Source: DATJHM01 sp035493895 (lineage in GTDB: Bacteria > Chloroflexota > Ktedonobacteria > Ktedonobacterales > Ktedonobacteraceae). From it: a DNA stretch of 10,787 bases. Below are positions 1 through 6,119 of this stretch, piece by piece; position 1 is the first letter of the stretch, and each line of letters starts with the position of its first letter. The position numbers were made by a program, and so were the translations under genes. The DNA lies in assembly GCA_035493895.1 (NCBI GenBank), contig DATJHM010000176.1, forward strand, positions 1 through 10,787. The letters run 5' to 3'. The notes beneath the pieces are model-generated. The model was given only the letters and a program-made list of their open reading frames with translations. It searched no databases and had not been told where the DNA came from.

Positions 1-65
1 AGGCGCTGCTTGTCTGCGCCAGGGGTTGCGTTTGCCGAGACCCCTGGCGCAGACAAGCAGCGCCT
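1..65. repeat. Long perfect inverted repeat (26-bp arms, 13-nt loop)
   Basis: The arms at 1-26 and 40-65 are exact reverse complements around the loop 27-39. The left arm begins AGGCGCTGC and runs into TCTGCGCCAG then GGGT. The start may be cut by the window edge, so the stem could be longer. No T-tract follows the right arm (it continues CTACAGGG), so it does not look like an ordinary rho-independent terminator. A related half unit occurs at 5534-5559, ahead of the second operon, which points to a dispersed palindromic repeat (REP or MITE-like). A structure at the end of an upstream transcript is also possible. Confidence 0.85.
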
Positions 66-124
66 CTACAGGGATAAATTCCCAACATCATGATCCTGGT
101 AGAATTACGATGTTTAGGAATCCA

Positions 125-147
125 TACAATACATGAGGGGAAAGGAG
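125..147 (+). promoter_or_regulatory. Possible -10 box and Shine-Dalgarno ahead of operon 1
   Basis: TACAAT at 125-130 matches five of six bases of a sigma-70 -10 box, but no good -35 box sits 16-18 bases upstream. It is followed by an SD-like AAAGGAG at 141-147. A transcript starting near 137 would have a very short leader. The SD fits the in-frame ATG at 162 (spacing 14, rather long) better than the family-supported start at 207. This is weak evidence taken alone. Confidence 0.25.
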
Positions 148-206
148 AAGCGGCAGAACCCATGCGAGGCGACAACATTGCCATGGGTTTCCTTGCCACA
201 ACTTTA

Positions 207-1091
207 ATGAAACCTGCAAGCTTTACTTACCATCGCCCTCGCGAACTGGCTGAGGCTTTGCGTTTGCTCGACGATTATGCGGACGATGCCAAAGTGATTG
301 CCGGGGGCCAGAGTCTGGTGCCAATGATGAATATGAGGCTGGCACGACCGGCACATCTGGTGGACATCAACGAAATCGGCGGCCTGAGCTATATTCGCCA
401 GACTGAGGATAAACTACAGGTTGGCGCGCTCAGCAGACAGGCCGATCTGGAACAGTCCGCCCTGGTAAAAGCGTTCTGCCCTATCATTGCAGATGCTATC
501 CAGCATGTGGGTCATCTGGCTATCCGTCAACGTGGCACGATTGGCGGCAGCATTGCACATGCGGACCCCTCAGCGGAAATGCCGCTCATGGCTGCATTGT
601 TCAATGCAAACTTGACGATTATTTCGACTGGAGGAACAAGGACCGTTCCCGCCAACGAGTTTTTCATCACTATTTACACTACCGATCTGTTGCCGGGCGA
701 GATTCTTACAAACATAGAATTTCCGCGTATGAGCCCTGAAGACGGCTGGTCCTACCAGGAGTTTTCCCGCCGCAGCGGTGACTTTGCCATTGTTTCCGCC
801 GCCACCATCCTCCGTCTCGATGACACCGGTAAGGTCAACCATATACAGATGGCGCTCGGTGGGGCGGAATCGATCCCCGTCAATGTCAGCGCCTCTCTCA
901 CAGGATTTCTCGGGACCATACCAGACGAGAAGTGGGCGAACGCAATCGTGCGCACGGTAACTGCCGGGTTGGAACTGAACGATGACCTGCATGCGAGCGC
1001 AGAGGATCGTCTGGAATGGCTGCAATTACTGGTCAAGAGATCGCTTCAGGAAAGCCTGCAACGGGCAACAAAGAGAGAGGGGGAAGGATGA
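207..1091 (+). CDS. Molybdenum hydroxylase FAD-binding subunit (CoxM/CutM type)
   Basis: This is the medium subunit of a xanthine dehydrogenase-family enzyme. It carries the FAD that takes electrons from the iron-sulfur subunit and hands them to an acceptor. From the chosen start the product has 294 residues, the usual length. Both FAD-binding motifs are present: AGGQSLVPMM at about 32-41 and TIGGSIAHADPSAE at about 111-124. Unlike the operon 2 paralogue, it has no four-Cys insertion after the second motif. I chose ATG 207 because family members begin with a very similar MKPxxFxYHRP sequence, although no SD lies before it. In-frame ATGs at 90, 162 and 183 would add 39, 15 or 8 non-conserved residues, and the one at 162 has an SD-like AAAGGAG. 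The stop overlaps the next gene's start (ATGA, 1088-1091), so the two are probably translationally coupled. Family assignment is firm; the substrate is unknown. Confidence 0.92.
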   Translation: MKPASFTYHRPRELAEALRLLDDYADDAKVIAGGQSLVPMMNMRLARPAHLVDINEIGGLSYIRQTEDKLQVGALSRQADLEQSALVKAFCPIIADAIQHVGHLAIRQRGTIGGSIAHADPSAEMPLMAALFNANLTIISTGGTRTVPANEFFITIYTTDLLPGEILTNIEFPRMSPEDGWSYQEFSRRSGDFAIVSAATILRLDDTGKVNHIQMALGGAESIPVNVSASLTGFLGTIPDEKWANAIVRTVTAGLELNDDLHASAEDRLEWLQLLVKRSLQESLQRATKREGEG

Positions 1092-1576
1092 CAAAAGTAG
1101 CGGTGCACCTGCGCATTAACCAGGAAGATTATGAGGTCTTTGTAGAGCCACGCAAGCTGTTGTCGGACGTCATTCGCGAAGATGTTGGACTCACAGGAAC
1201 GCATGTTGGCTGCGAGCATGGCGTATGCGGCGCATGTACGATCTGGTGGGATGGTCGTCCCGCTCGCTCGTGCCTTTTGTTCGCGGTACAGGCAGAAGGA
1301 CATGAGCTGACCACGATTGAGGCGATATCCCGTGACGGCCAGTTGAGCCCGTTGCAGCAGGCATTCCATGAAGAGCATGGACTCCAGTGCGGCTTTTGTA
1401 CCCCGGGCATCATTATGACCTTCGAGTCTTATTTAAAAGATCATCCCAGTCCATCGGAAGCGGAGATCCGCGATGTGCTATCCGGGAACCTGTGCCGTTG
1501 TACGGGCTACCAGAACATCGTTCGTGCGATCAAGAAAGTAACCGGCACGCTCACTACCGAGACGCAGGAGGGATAA
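1088..1576 (+). CDS. Molybdenum hydroxylase 2Fe-2S small subunit (CoxS/CutS type)
   Basis: This electron-transfer subunit carries two 2Fe-2S clusters between the Mo-pterin centre and FAD. The product has 162 residues, the usual length. The N-terminal plant-ferredoxin-type domain supplies Cys42, Cys47, Cys50 and Cys62 (GCEHGVCGAC, then SC). The C-terminal four-helix domain supplies Cys101, Cys104, Cys136 and Cys138 (QCGFCTPG and NLCRCTGY). Gln100 before the first of these is the residue that contacts the molybdopterin in the family. The start at 1088 is set by the ATGA overlap with the FAD subunit gene, by GGAAGG just upstream, and by the usual N-terminus. There is no Tat signal, so the complex is expected in the cytoplasm. 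The large-subunit gene starts 2 bases after this stop. Confidence 0.96.
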   Translation: MTKVAVHLRINQEDYEVFVEPRKLLSDVIREDVGLTGTHVGCEHGVCGACTIWWDGRPARSCLLFAVQAEGHELTTIEAISRDGQLSPLQQAFHEEHGLQCGFCTPGIIMTFESYLKDHPSPSEAEIRDVLSGNLCRCTGYQNIVRAIKKVTGTLTTETQEG

Positions 1577-1578
1577 GA

Positions 1579-3990
1579 ATGGCAGAACAAACGACCACGA
1601 CCAGACCAACAGAGAAGACGTATCGTGTGATTGGCACACGCATGCCGCGCAAAGAAGATCTGCGCTTACTTACCGGTCTGGCTCGTTTTACGGATGATAT
1701 CGAACTTCCTCGCGCTCTACACGCGTGTTTCGTGCGCAGTCCCTATGCCCATGCCCGCATTGTATCCATCGACACGCAAGAAGCTCTGGCGGTACCCGGC
1801 GTGGTTGCAGTGGTGACAGGAAAAGATCTCGCACAGTGGACGACCTCTTTCCGTATGGCTCCGCCGATTGAAGGTCTGTTCCCGATGGAAATGACTACGT
1901 TGCCCATCGACAAGGTGCGTTTTCACGGCGATCCGGTCGCCTGCGTGGTGGCCGCCGACCGTTACGTGGCAGAGGATGCAGCCGAACTGGTGGATGTGAC
2001 ATACGACGTTTTGCCCGCCGTCACGAACATGTTCAAGGCCATGGAGGAAGGGTCCCCGCTTGTTGATGATGCGCTACCCACCAATCAGGTCTCTGCACAG
2101 CACTATGAGCATGGAGATGTTGCAGGCCGTTTTGCGGAAGCGGACGCCATCGTAGAGGCCACGTTCTCGCAACACCGACAAACCCACGTGCCGATGGAGA
2201 CGCGCGGCTGTGCGGCAGTCTGGGACGAGGGACGTCAGTTTTTAACCTTCTACAACGGCACGCAGGTTCCCCATCCCATGCGCACCTCGCTCGCAGCCCG
2301 GCTTGGCTTGAAAGAGACTCAGGTCAATGTCATTTGCCCGGACATTGGAGGCGCATTCGGCCAGAAAATTGTGCTCTATCGCGAAGAACTCACCATTGCC
2401 ACCTTAGCAAAAGTTTTGAAACGTCCGGTGCGCTGGCGCGAGGACCGCATGGAAAATCTTCTCTCCGCGCTGATGGCGCGTGAGGACTTCATCAAAACAA
2501 AGGTTGCCGTGCGCAAAGATGGGCGGATTTTAGCGTTACAGGCAGAACTGTTCACGGACTTCGGCGCATATTCGTTTTTTCCGGCCAATTACATGATCCG
2601 CGTGGTGGCAATGCTCTTGCCCGGTCCATACAAAATTCAAGATTATTCGTTCGATGTGAAGGTCGCCCTGACCAATAAATGTCCGGCCGGACCCTTTCGC
2701 GCACCGATGGCGATTACAAGCTGGATCACGGAAGGCACGATGGATGCGATCGCACGTCAATTAGGCATGGACCCGGTCGAAGTCCGGCGTATCAACATGC
2801 TGCGCAACGAAGATCTGCCCTATGTAACGGCAACCGACGAACGGTACGAGGACATCACCCCCTATGAAACGCTGGAAATAGCCCTCGAACGCTTTGATTA
2901 CCAGCAGCAACGCGAAGCACAGGCTGCGGCTCGTTTGCAGGGACGCTATCGCGGCATTGGGATCTGTGCCGTGATCGAATCGACAACCTATGGTTCAGAG
3001 TTTTATCGGAAGGCGGGCATTCCAGGCACCGGACACGAAGCGGCATGGGTACGCGTAGAGCCAACCGGAGTCGTCAATGCCTCGTGCGGCATTATGAGCA
3101 CCGGCCAGGGTTACGAGACCACAGTTGCGCAGGCGGTGGCCGAAGGACTCGGCTGCAAAGCAGAAGACGTGGCGGTCCACCTGGGAGATACGCTACTTGC
3201 GCCCTACGGGATGGGCAGTCGCGGCAGTCGCGGCGCGGTTGCAGGCGCGGGAACTGCCTATCTGGCCGCACGAAAGGCCCGCGAGAAGGTACTGACTATT
3301 GCCGCCCATTTGCTGGGAGTCGCGAGCATAGACGACCTGGATATGGAGAATGGGAACATCATGCGCTTGAGCGAGGACGGGTGGGTACAGACGGACCTGA
3401 CCTTGCGCGATATTTCACGCATCGCCAACCTGAGTCCACTCTCGCTACCACCAGGAATGGAGCCGGGTCTTGAAATTCACACGGCTTACGATCCGCCTGC
3501 CATGACCTATTCGAATGCGACCCATCTGTGCGAAGTGGAAGTGGATATCGAGACCGGCGTGATCAACATTGGACGCTATGTGATCGCCGAGGACGCTGGC
3601 ACGATGCTGAATCCGCAGATTGTAGAGGGTCAAATCCATGGAGGGGCCGCATTAGGCATAGGCGGCGTCCTGTTCGAACAGGTCGTGTACGACGAGAACG
3701 GACAGAACCTGACGGGCTCGTTTATGGACTATCTACTCCCCACGGCCTGCGAGGTGCCCACCTTCGAGATCACACACCTGGACACGCCGAACAAGAGCAC
3801 ACCTGCCGGTTTGAAGGGCATGAGCGAAGGTGGTGTGATGGGCGCGATCGGGGCCGTTTGCAACGCAGTTTCCGATGCCCTCAGTCCGTTCGGCATTGTC
3901 ATTGAGGAACAACCTTTGTCCCCGAGTAAAATCAAAGCGCTATTACGCAGTCATGGGGTGAACAGGAACATACCCGCTGAAAATGGATGA
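1579..3990 (+). CDS. Molybdenum hydroxylase large (molybdopterin) subunit with atypical active-site loop
   Basis: This is the catalytic subunit, binding molybdopterin cytosine dinucleotide, of a xanthine dehydrogenase/aldehyde oxidase-family enzyme. It has 803 residues, typical for the family. The N-terminal a/b hammerhead domain begins around RVIGTRMPRKED (16-27). GGAFGQK lies at 257-263 and a STGQG pterin-contact segment at about 507-511. The presumed catalytic base is Glu750 in KGMSEGG, where most relatives have KGxGE. The loop over the active site reads GPFRAPMA from 371: CO dehydrogenase form I has Cys-Ser-Phe-Arg here and form II has Gly-Ala-Gly-Arg. This argues against a true CO dehydrogenase although the M-S-L gene order is that of coxMSL. 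ATG 1579 is preceded by an SD, AGGAGGGA, at 1566-1573; a longer in-frame opening to 1387 only overlaps the small-subunit gene. Substrate unknown; an aldehyde, N-heterocycle or aromatic acyl-CoA are possible. Confidence 0.93.
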   Translation: MAEQTTTTRPTEKTYRVIGTRMPRKEDLRLLTGLARFTDDIELPRALHACFVRSPYAHARIVSIDTQEALAVPGVVAVVTGKDLAQWTTSFRMAPPIEGLFPMEMTTLPIDKVRFHGDPVACVVAADRYVAEDAAELVDVTYDVLPAVTNMFKAMEEGSPLVDDALPTNQVSAQHYEHGDVAGRFAEADAIVEATFSQHRQTHVPMETRGCAAVWDEGRQFLTFYNGTQVPHPMRTSLAARLGLKETQVNVICPDIGGAFGQKIVLYREELTIATLAKVLKRPVRWREDRMENLLSALMAREDFIKTKVAVRKDGRILALQAELFTDFGAYSFFPANYMIRVVAMLLPGPYKIQDYSFDVKVALTNKCPAGPFRAPMAITSWITEGTMDAIARQLGMDPVEVRRINMLRNEDLPYVTATDERYEDITPYETLEIALERFDYQQQREAQAAARLQGRYRGIGICAVIESTTYGSEFYRKAGIPGTGHEAAWVRVEPTGVVNASCGIMSTGQGYETTVAQAVAEGLGCKAEDVAVHLGDTLLAPYGMGSRGSRGAVAGAGTAYLAARKAREKVLTIAAHLLGVASIDDLDMENGNIMRLSEDGWVQTDLTLRDISRIANLSPLSLPPGMEPGLEIHTAYDPPAMTYSNATHLCEVEVDIETGVINIGRYVIAEDAGTMLNPQIVEGQIHGGAALGIGGVLFEQVVYDENGQNLTGSFMDYLLPTACEVPTFEITHLDTPNKSTPAGLKGMSEGGVMGAIGAVCNAVSDALSPFGIVIEEQPLSPSKIKALLRSHGVNRNIPAENG

Positions 3991-4033
3991 TAAATAAATG
4001 TTGAGCAAACAGTAAGTTCTCAAATATATTTCA

Positions 4034-4042
4034 TGCTATTAT
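4034..4042 (+). promoter_or_regulatory. Possible extended -10 promoter for the TPR gene
   Basis: TGCTATTAT is an extended -10 element (TGn followed by TATTAT) in an AT-rich stretch of the 232-base spacer after operon 1. No clear -35 box is visible, which extended -10 promoters tolerate. The rest of the spacer up to 4222 holds a small hairpin around 4150-4165 (GAACTG/CAGTTC) and no ORF of note. I see no convincing terminator for operon 1, so read-through into the TPR gene is possible. Confidence 0.3.
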
Positions 4043-4222
4043 ACATGCTAACATGAGCGGCATTTCACAATAAGGCCTGAAGCTTACATACAAACATCTC
4101 ATGGCAGTTTTTCGTCGGTTTCTGCAACACAGGTAGATCCGCCCCGGAAGAACTGCCTCCAGTTCCGCATAGGCTAATAACATGGTTTCTTTCGTGTATT
4201 ATAGAAGAAAAGGAGAACCTTC

Positions 4223-5065
4223 GTGGACACATTTACACAGGCAGTGGAACTCAAAAACCAACGTAAATATCAGGAGGCTCTGCCACTGATACAGCAAACA
4301 GTCACAGACGACCCCACATCGCATTTTGCCTGGACCATTCTTAGCGAAATCCTGCTGGAAACCAATCATCCCGTCGATGCACTGCGCGCGGCTGACAAAG
4401 CTATCGCTCTTGACGCTGGCTATGCTCCTGCATGGACCATGAAGGGACGTGCCTTGGCAAAGATAGATCGTCCAGAAGAAGGCATTGCGGCTTGCCAGAA
4501 AGCCATTGCCTGTGATGGCAATTTCATCATGGCTTACCTGGAAATGGGCGTCATCCTTAATAACCTGGAGCGACACGATGAAGCCTTGGACGCCTATAAT
4601 CAGGCTCTTATGATCAACTCCACCCATCTACGTCTCCTACTCAAAAAATGCGAAACGCTTATCGCTCTCCATCGTGTACAAGAAGCCGTACCGCTAGCAG
4701 ACCGCATGCTTCGCCTTGCTCCGAATAACGCTGATAGCTGGTTCGCCCATGCCCATGTCCTGGTCAATCTTGAACAATTTCGCAAGGCAGAAGAGGCTAT
4801 TAACCGCTGCATTGCTATTGAGGGACCAACCTCAAATGGTCTATTACTCAAAGCTCTCATCGTGGGAACGCAAAATCGTCTCGGTGAAGCGCGCGCGCTG
4901 TCGAAACAGGCCGCCGACCTGGACCCCTCAAATCAATTTGCGCTCGAGACCCACGATCTTGCATCAGATGCCCTGAATAAAAAGAGAATCAACACAGGTG
5001 TAAAAGCGGGAAAATTTACGCTGGGCATAATCGGCGCATTTTTTGAAGCGGTATTTAGACCCTAA
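4223..5065 (+). CDS. Tetratricopeptide (TPR) repeat protein with hydrophobic C-terminal tail
   Basis: This is a 280-residue helical repeat protein, presumably a protein-protein interaction scaffold. Seven consecutive units of about 34 residues can be laid out, starting near residues 1, 34, 68, 102, 136, 170 and 204. They share the TPR pattern: a W/Y/L early in helix A, G/A at position 8, A at position 20 and P near position 32 (for example APAWTMKGRALAKIDRPEEG). The last 20 residues, including FTLGIIGAFFEAVF, form a hydrophobic or amphipathic helix that might touch a membrane; there is no signal peptide. The start is GTG 4223, with a strong SD, AAAAGGAG, 8 bases upstream. The gene stands alone between two molybdenum hydroxylase operons and is less GC-rich than they are. 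A link to either enzyme is only positional; no function can be named. Confidence 0.85.
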   Translation: MDTFTQAVELKNQRKYQEALPLIQQTVTDDPTSHFAWTILSEILLETNHPVDALRAADKAIALDAGYAPAWTMKGRALAKIDRPEEGIAACQKAIACDGNFIMAYLEMGVILNNLERHDEALDAYNQALMINSTHLRLLLKKCETLIALHRVQEAVPLADRMLRLAPNNADSWFAHAHVLVNLEQFRKAEEAINRCIAIEGPTSNGLLLKALIVGTQNRLGEARALSKQAADLDPSNQFALETHDLASDALNKKRINTGVKAGKFTLGIIGAFFEAVFRP

Positions 5066-5073
5066 ATAAAAAA

Positions 5074-5129
5074 TGCTCTATCCTTTGCTCCGGTTATGCA
5101 GGCAGATATCCACAAAACAGGATAGAGCA
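5074..5129 (-). terminator. Hairpin with T-rich tail on the minus strand
   Basis: TGCTCTATCCT (5074-5084) pairs exactly with AGGATAGAGCA (5119-5129) around a 34-base loop. On the plus strand no T-run follows. On the minus strand the stem is followed at once by TTTTTTATTTAG, the pattern of a rho-independent terminator. It could stop antisense transcripts heading into the TPR gene, or simply protect the TPR mRNA 3' end. The loop is long for a classic terminator. Confidence 0.4.
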
Positions 5130-5151
5130 CACCAGTATGAGAAGAAAAACG

Positions 5152-5204
5152 GACAAGGTAAACAAATTCTGCTTTATAGGCTTTTTTTGTTTACCTTGTC
5201 TTTT
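5152..5204 (+). terminator. Rho-independent terminator of the TPR gene (probably bidirectional)
   Basis: GACAAGGTAAACAAA (5152-5166) pairs perfectly with TTTGTTTACCTTGTC (5186-5200), a 15-bp stem with a 19-base loop. TTTTATT follows on the plus strand. An A-run upstream (GAAGAAAAACG) gives a T-run on the other strand, so it could act in both directions. It is the first strong plus-strand terminator after the TPR stop at 5065 and separates that gene from operon 2. Confidence 0.7.
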
Positions 5205-5395
5205 ATTCCATGGTACACTGCTATGGTAACAAAGTACGACCGCTCTCACCCTGCTAGCGATCTCACCGTTGCGCAAGGGCAGGAGCTGCCGCTACCTCGA
5301 AGATCGCAATTTCCGGTCACAAATGGCAATGGATAGATAAACGCTGTTTCATTGCCCATAGACAGAACCATCATCCTGTAAGGATTACCAACATC

Positions 5396-5473
5396 ATGAC
5401 CTTGCCAGGTCCAGGATCTCATATTCCTGCAAAACCGTCTGATCGAGGCAACATCCCTCTTTCACCTTTTTAG
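5396..5473 (+). CDS. Possible 25-codon leader ORF (doubtful)
   Basis: An ATG at 5396 opens 25 codons (starting MTLPGPGSHIP and ending LSPF) closed by TAG at 5471-5473. TAAGGA at about 5379-5384 is a possible SD, 11-12 bases upstream. The ORF ends 39 bases before the TTGACA box at 5512, so it would sit upstream of that promoter, not in its transcript. The peptide shows no run of one amino acid that would suggest attenuation. It is Pro/Gly-rich and resembles nothing I know; chance is a fair explanation. Confidence 0.15.
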   Translation: MTLPGPGSHIPAKPSDRGNIPLSPF

Positions 5474-5511
5474 CCAGGGCTGTGATATCTTAACCTCAGC
5501 CAGTCATCCTG

Positions 5512-5540
5512 TTGACAATACGTACACATCCCCGTAGAGG
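5512..5540 (+). promoter_or_regulatory. Possible sigma-70 promoter for operon 2
   Basis: TTGACA at 5512-5517 is a perfect -35 box. At the ideal 17-base spacing lies TAGAGG (5535-5540), a poor -10 box matching three of six bases and falling inside the repeat unit at 5534-5559. Transcription would start near 5547 and leave a leader of about 36 bases containing the SD of the small-subunit gene. A weak -10 box beneath a palindromic element would suit an activated or repressible promoter, but that is inference. Confidence 0.35.
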
Positions 5541-5559
5541 CGCTGCCCATCTGCGCCAG
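5534..5559 (+). repeat. Half copy of the window-start palindromic repeat
   Basis: GTAGAGGCGCTGC, then CCA, then TCTGCGCCAG matches one arm of the 1-65 hairpin plus its flank (there TGTAGAGGCGCTGC, TTG, TCTGCGCCAG when read on the complementary strand). Only the three central bases differ. The unit is itself an imperfect palindrome (GGCGC and GCGCC, 9 bases apart). It ends directly at the AAGGAAAAGGAG SD of the next gene. It is either a dispersed repeat or a shared operator. Confidence 0.7.
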
Positions 5560-5582
5560 AAGGAAAAGGAGTCACCTACGAT

Positions 5583-6119
5583 ATGAATCTTCCCATCACA
5601 CTCCAGGTGAATGGAGTCACTCATCAACTTTCCATCGATACGCGCACGACGCTTCTGGATGCGTTGCGCGAGCACCTGGGGTTAACAGGTCCGAAGAAGG
5701 GCTGTGACCATGGGCAATGCGGTGCCTGTACTGTGCTGCTTGATGGCAAACGCGTGAATAGCTGCCTCACACTCGCCGTCGCCTATCAAGACGCTGAGGT
5801 TGTCACGATCGAAGGTCTTGCGGATGACGAGCGTCTGCATCCGTTGCAACAAGCGTTTATCGAGCATGACGCCTTCCAGTGTGGTTATTGTACACCGGGA
5901 CAGATCTGCTCGGCGGTCGGGATGCTGAACGAGGCCGAGGCTGGTTGGCCCAGCGTGGTCACGACCGATCTGACCGCCGACCACATTGACCTCAATGACG
6001 ACGAGATCCGCGAGCGTATGAGCGGCAATCTCTGCCGCTGTGCCGCCTATGCGAATATCGTGCCCGCGATCCGCGAGGTCGCCGAATCACAGTCTATCCC
6101 ACAGGAGACACGCCGATGA
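5583..6119 (+). CDS. paoA: PaoA/YagT-type 2Fe-2S subunit of aldehyde oxidoreductase
   Basis: This small iron-sulfur subunit belongs to a second molybdenum hydroxylase. It has 178 residues. The N-terminal cluster ligands are Cys41, Cys46, Cys49 and Cys61 (GCDHGQCGAC, then SC). The C-terminal ligands are Cys100, Cys103, Cys151 and Cys153 (QCGYCTPGQ and NLCRCAAY), with pterin-contact Gln99. An insertion of about 15 residues lies between the C-terminal pairs (around 118-137), compared with the operon 1 paralogue; this and CTPGQICSAVGML are typical of the PaoA/YagT branch. E. coli PaoA carries a Tat signal, but this protein begins directly at the ferredoxin domain (MNLPITLQVNG), so it is probably cytoplasmic. 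The start has a strong SD, AAGGAAAAGGAG, 11 bases upstream. The stop overlaps the next start (ATGA at 6116-6119). Type assignment is good; the symbol marks family, not proven function. Confidence 0.93.
   Translation: MNLPITLQVNGVTHQLSIDTRTTLLDALREHLGLTGPKKGCDHGQCGACTVLLDGKRVNSCLTLAVAYQDAEVVTIEGLADDERLHPLQQAFIEHDAFQCGYCTPGQICSAVGMLNEAEAGWPSVVTTDLTADHIDLNDDEIRERMSGNLCRCAAYANIVPAIREVAESQSIPQETRR

Larger units (their letters stand above)
5066..5582. other. 517-base intergenic region
   Basis: The left third carries two strong hairpins (5074-5129 and 5152-5204). The stretch 5205-5395 shows nothing I can support: open frames there on both strands are short, low in coding character and run through the hairpins. 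The right part holds a possible 25-codon ORF (5396-5473), a promoter-like TTGACA at 5512 and a half repeat at 5534-5559 that runs almost into the SD of the next gene. Overall it reads as a terminator zone followed by the control region of operon 2. Confidence 0.6.

Noticed and set aside
1579..3990. Calling operon 1 a CO dehydrogenase (coxMSL) from gene order
   Set aside because: The large subunit lacks the AYxCSFR active-site motif, having GPFRAP instead, and no coxD/E/F/G accessory genes are in the window.
4001..4023. TTGAG/CTCAA pair as terminator of operon 1
   Set aside because: Only a 5-bp AT-rich stem with a 13-base loop and no T-run; too weak to support.
4197..4202. TATTAT as -10 box right before the TPR gene
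   Set aside because: Transcription would begin around 4209, inside or after the SD at 4207-4214, so the mRNA would lose its ribosome binding site. The matching -35 position is also poor.
5073..5336. 87-residue plus-strand and 60-residue minus-strand (5276-5094) open frames after the TPR gene
   Set aside because: Both run through the two strong hairpins, lack SD sequences and show no family resemblance. The hydrophobic minus-strand C-terminus is simply the T-rich hairpin region translated.
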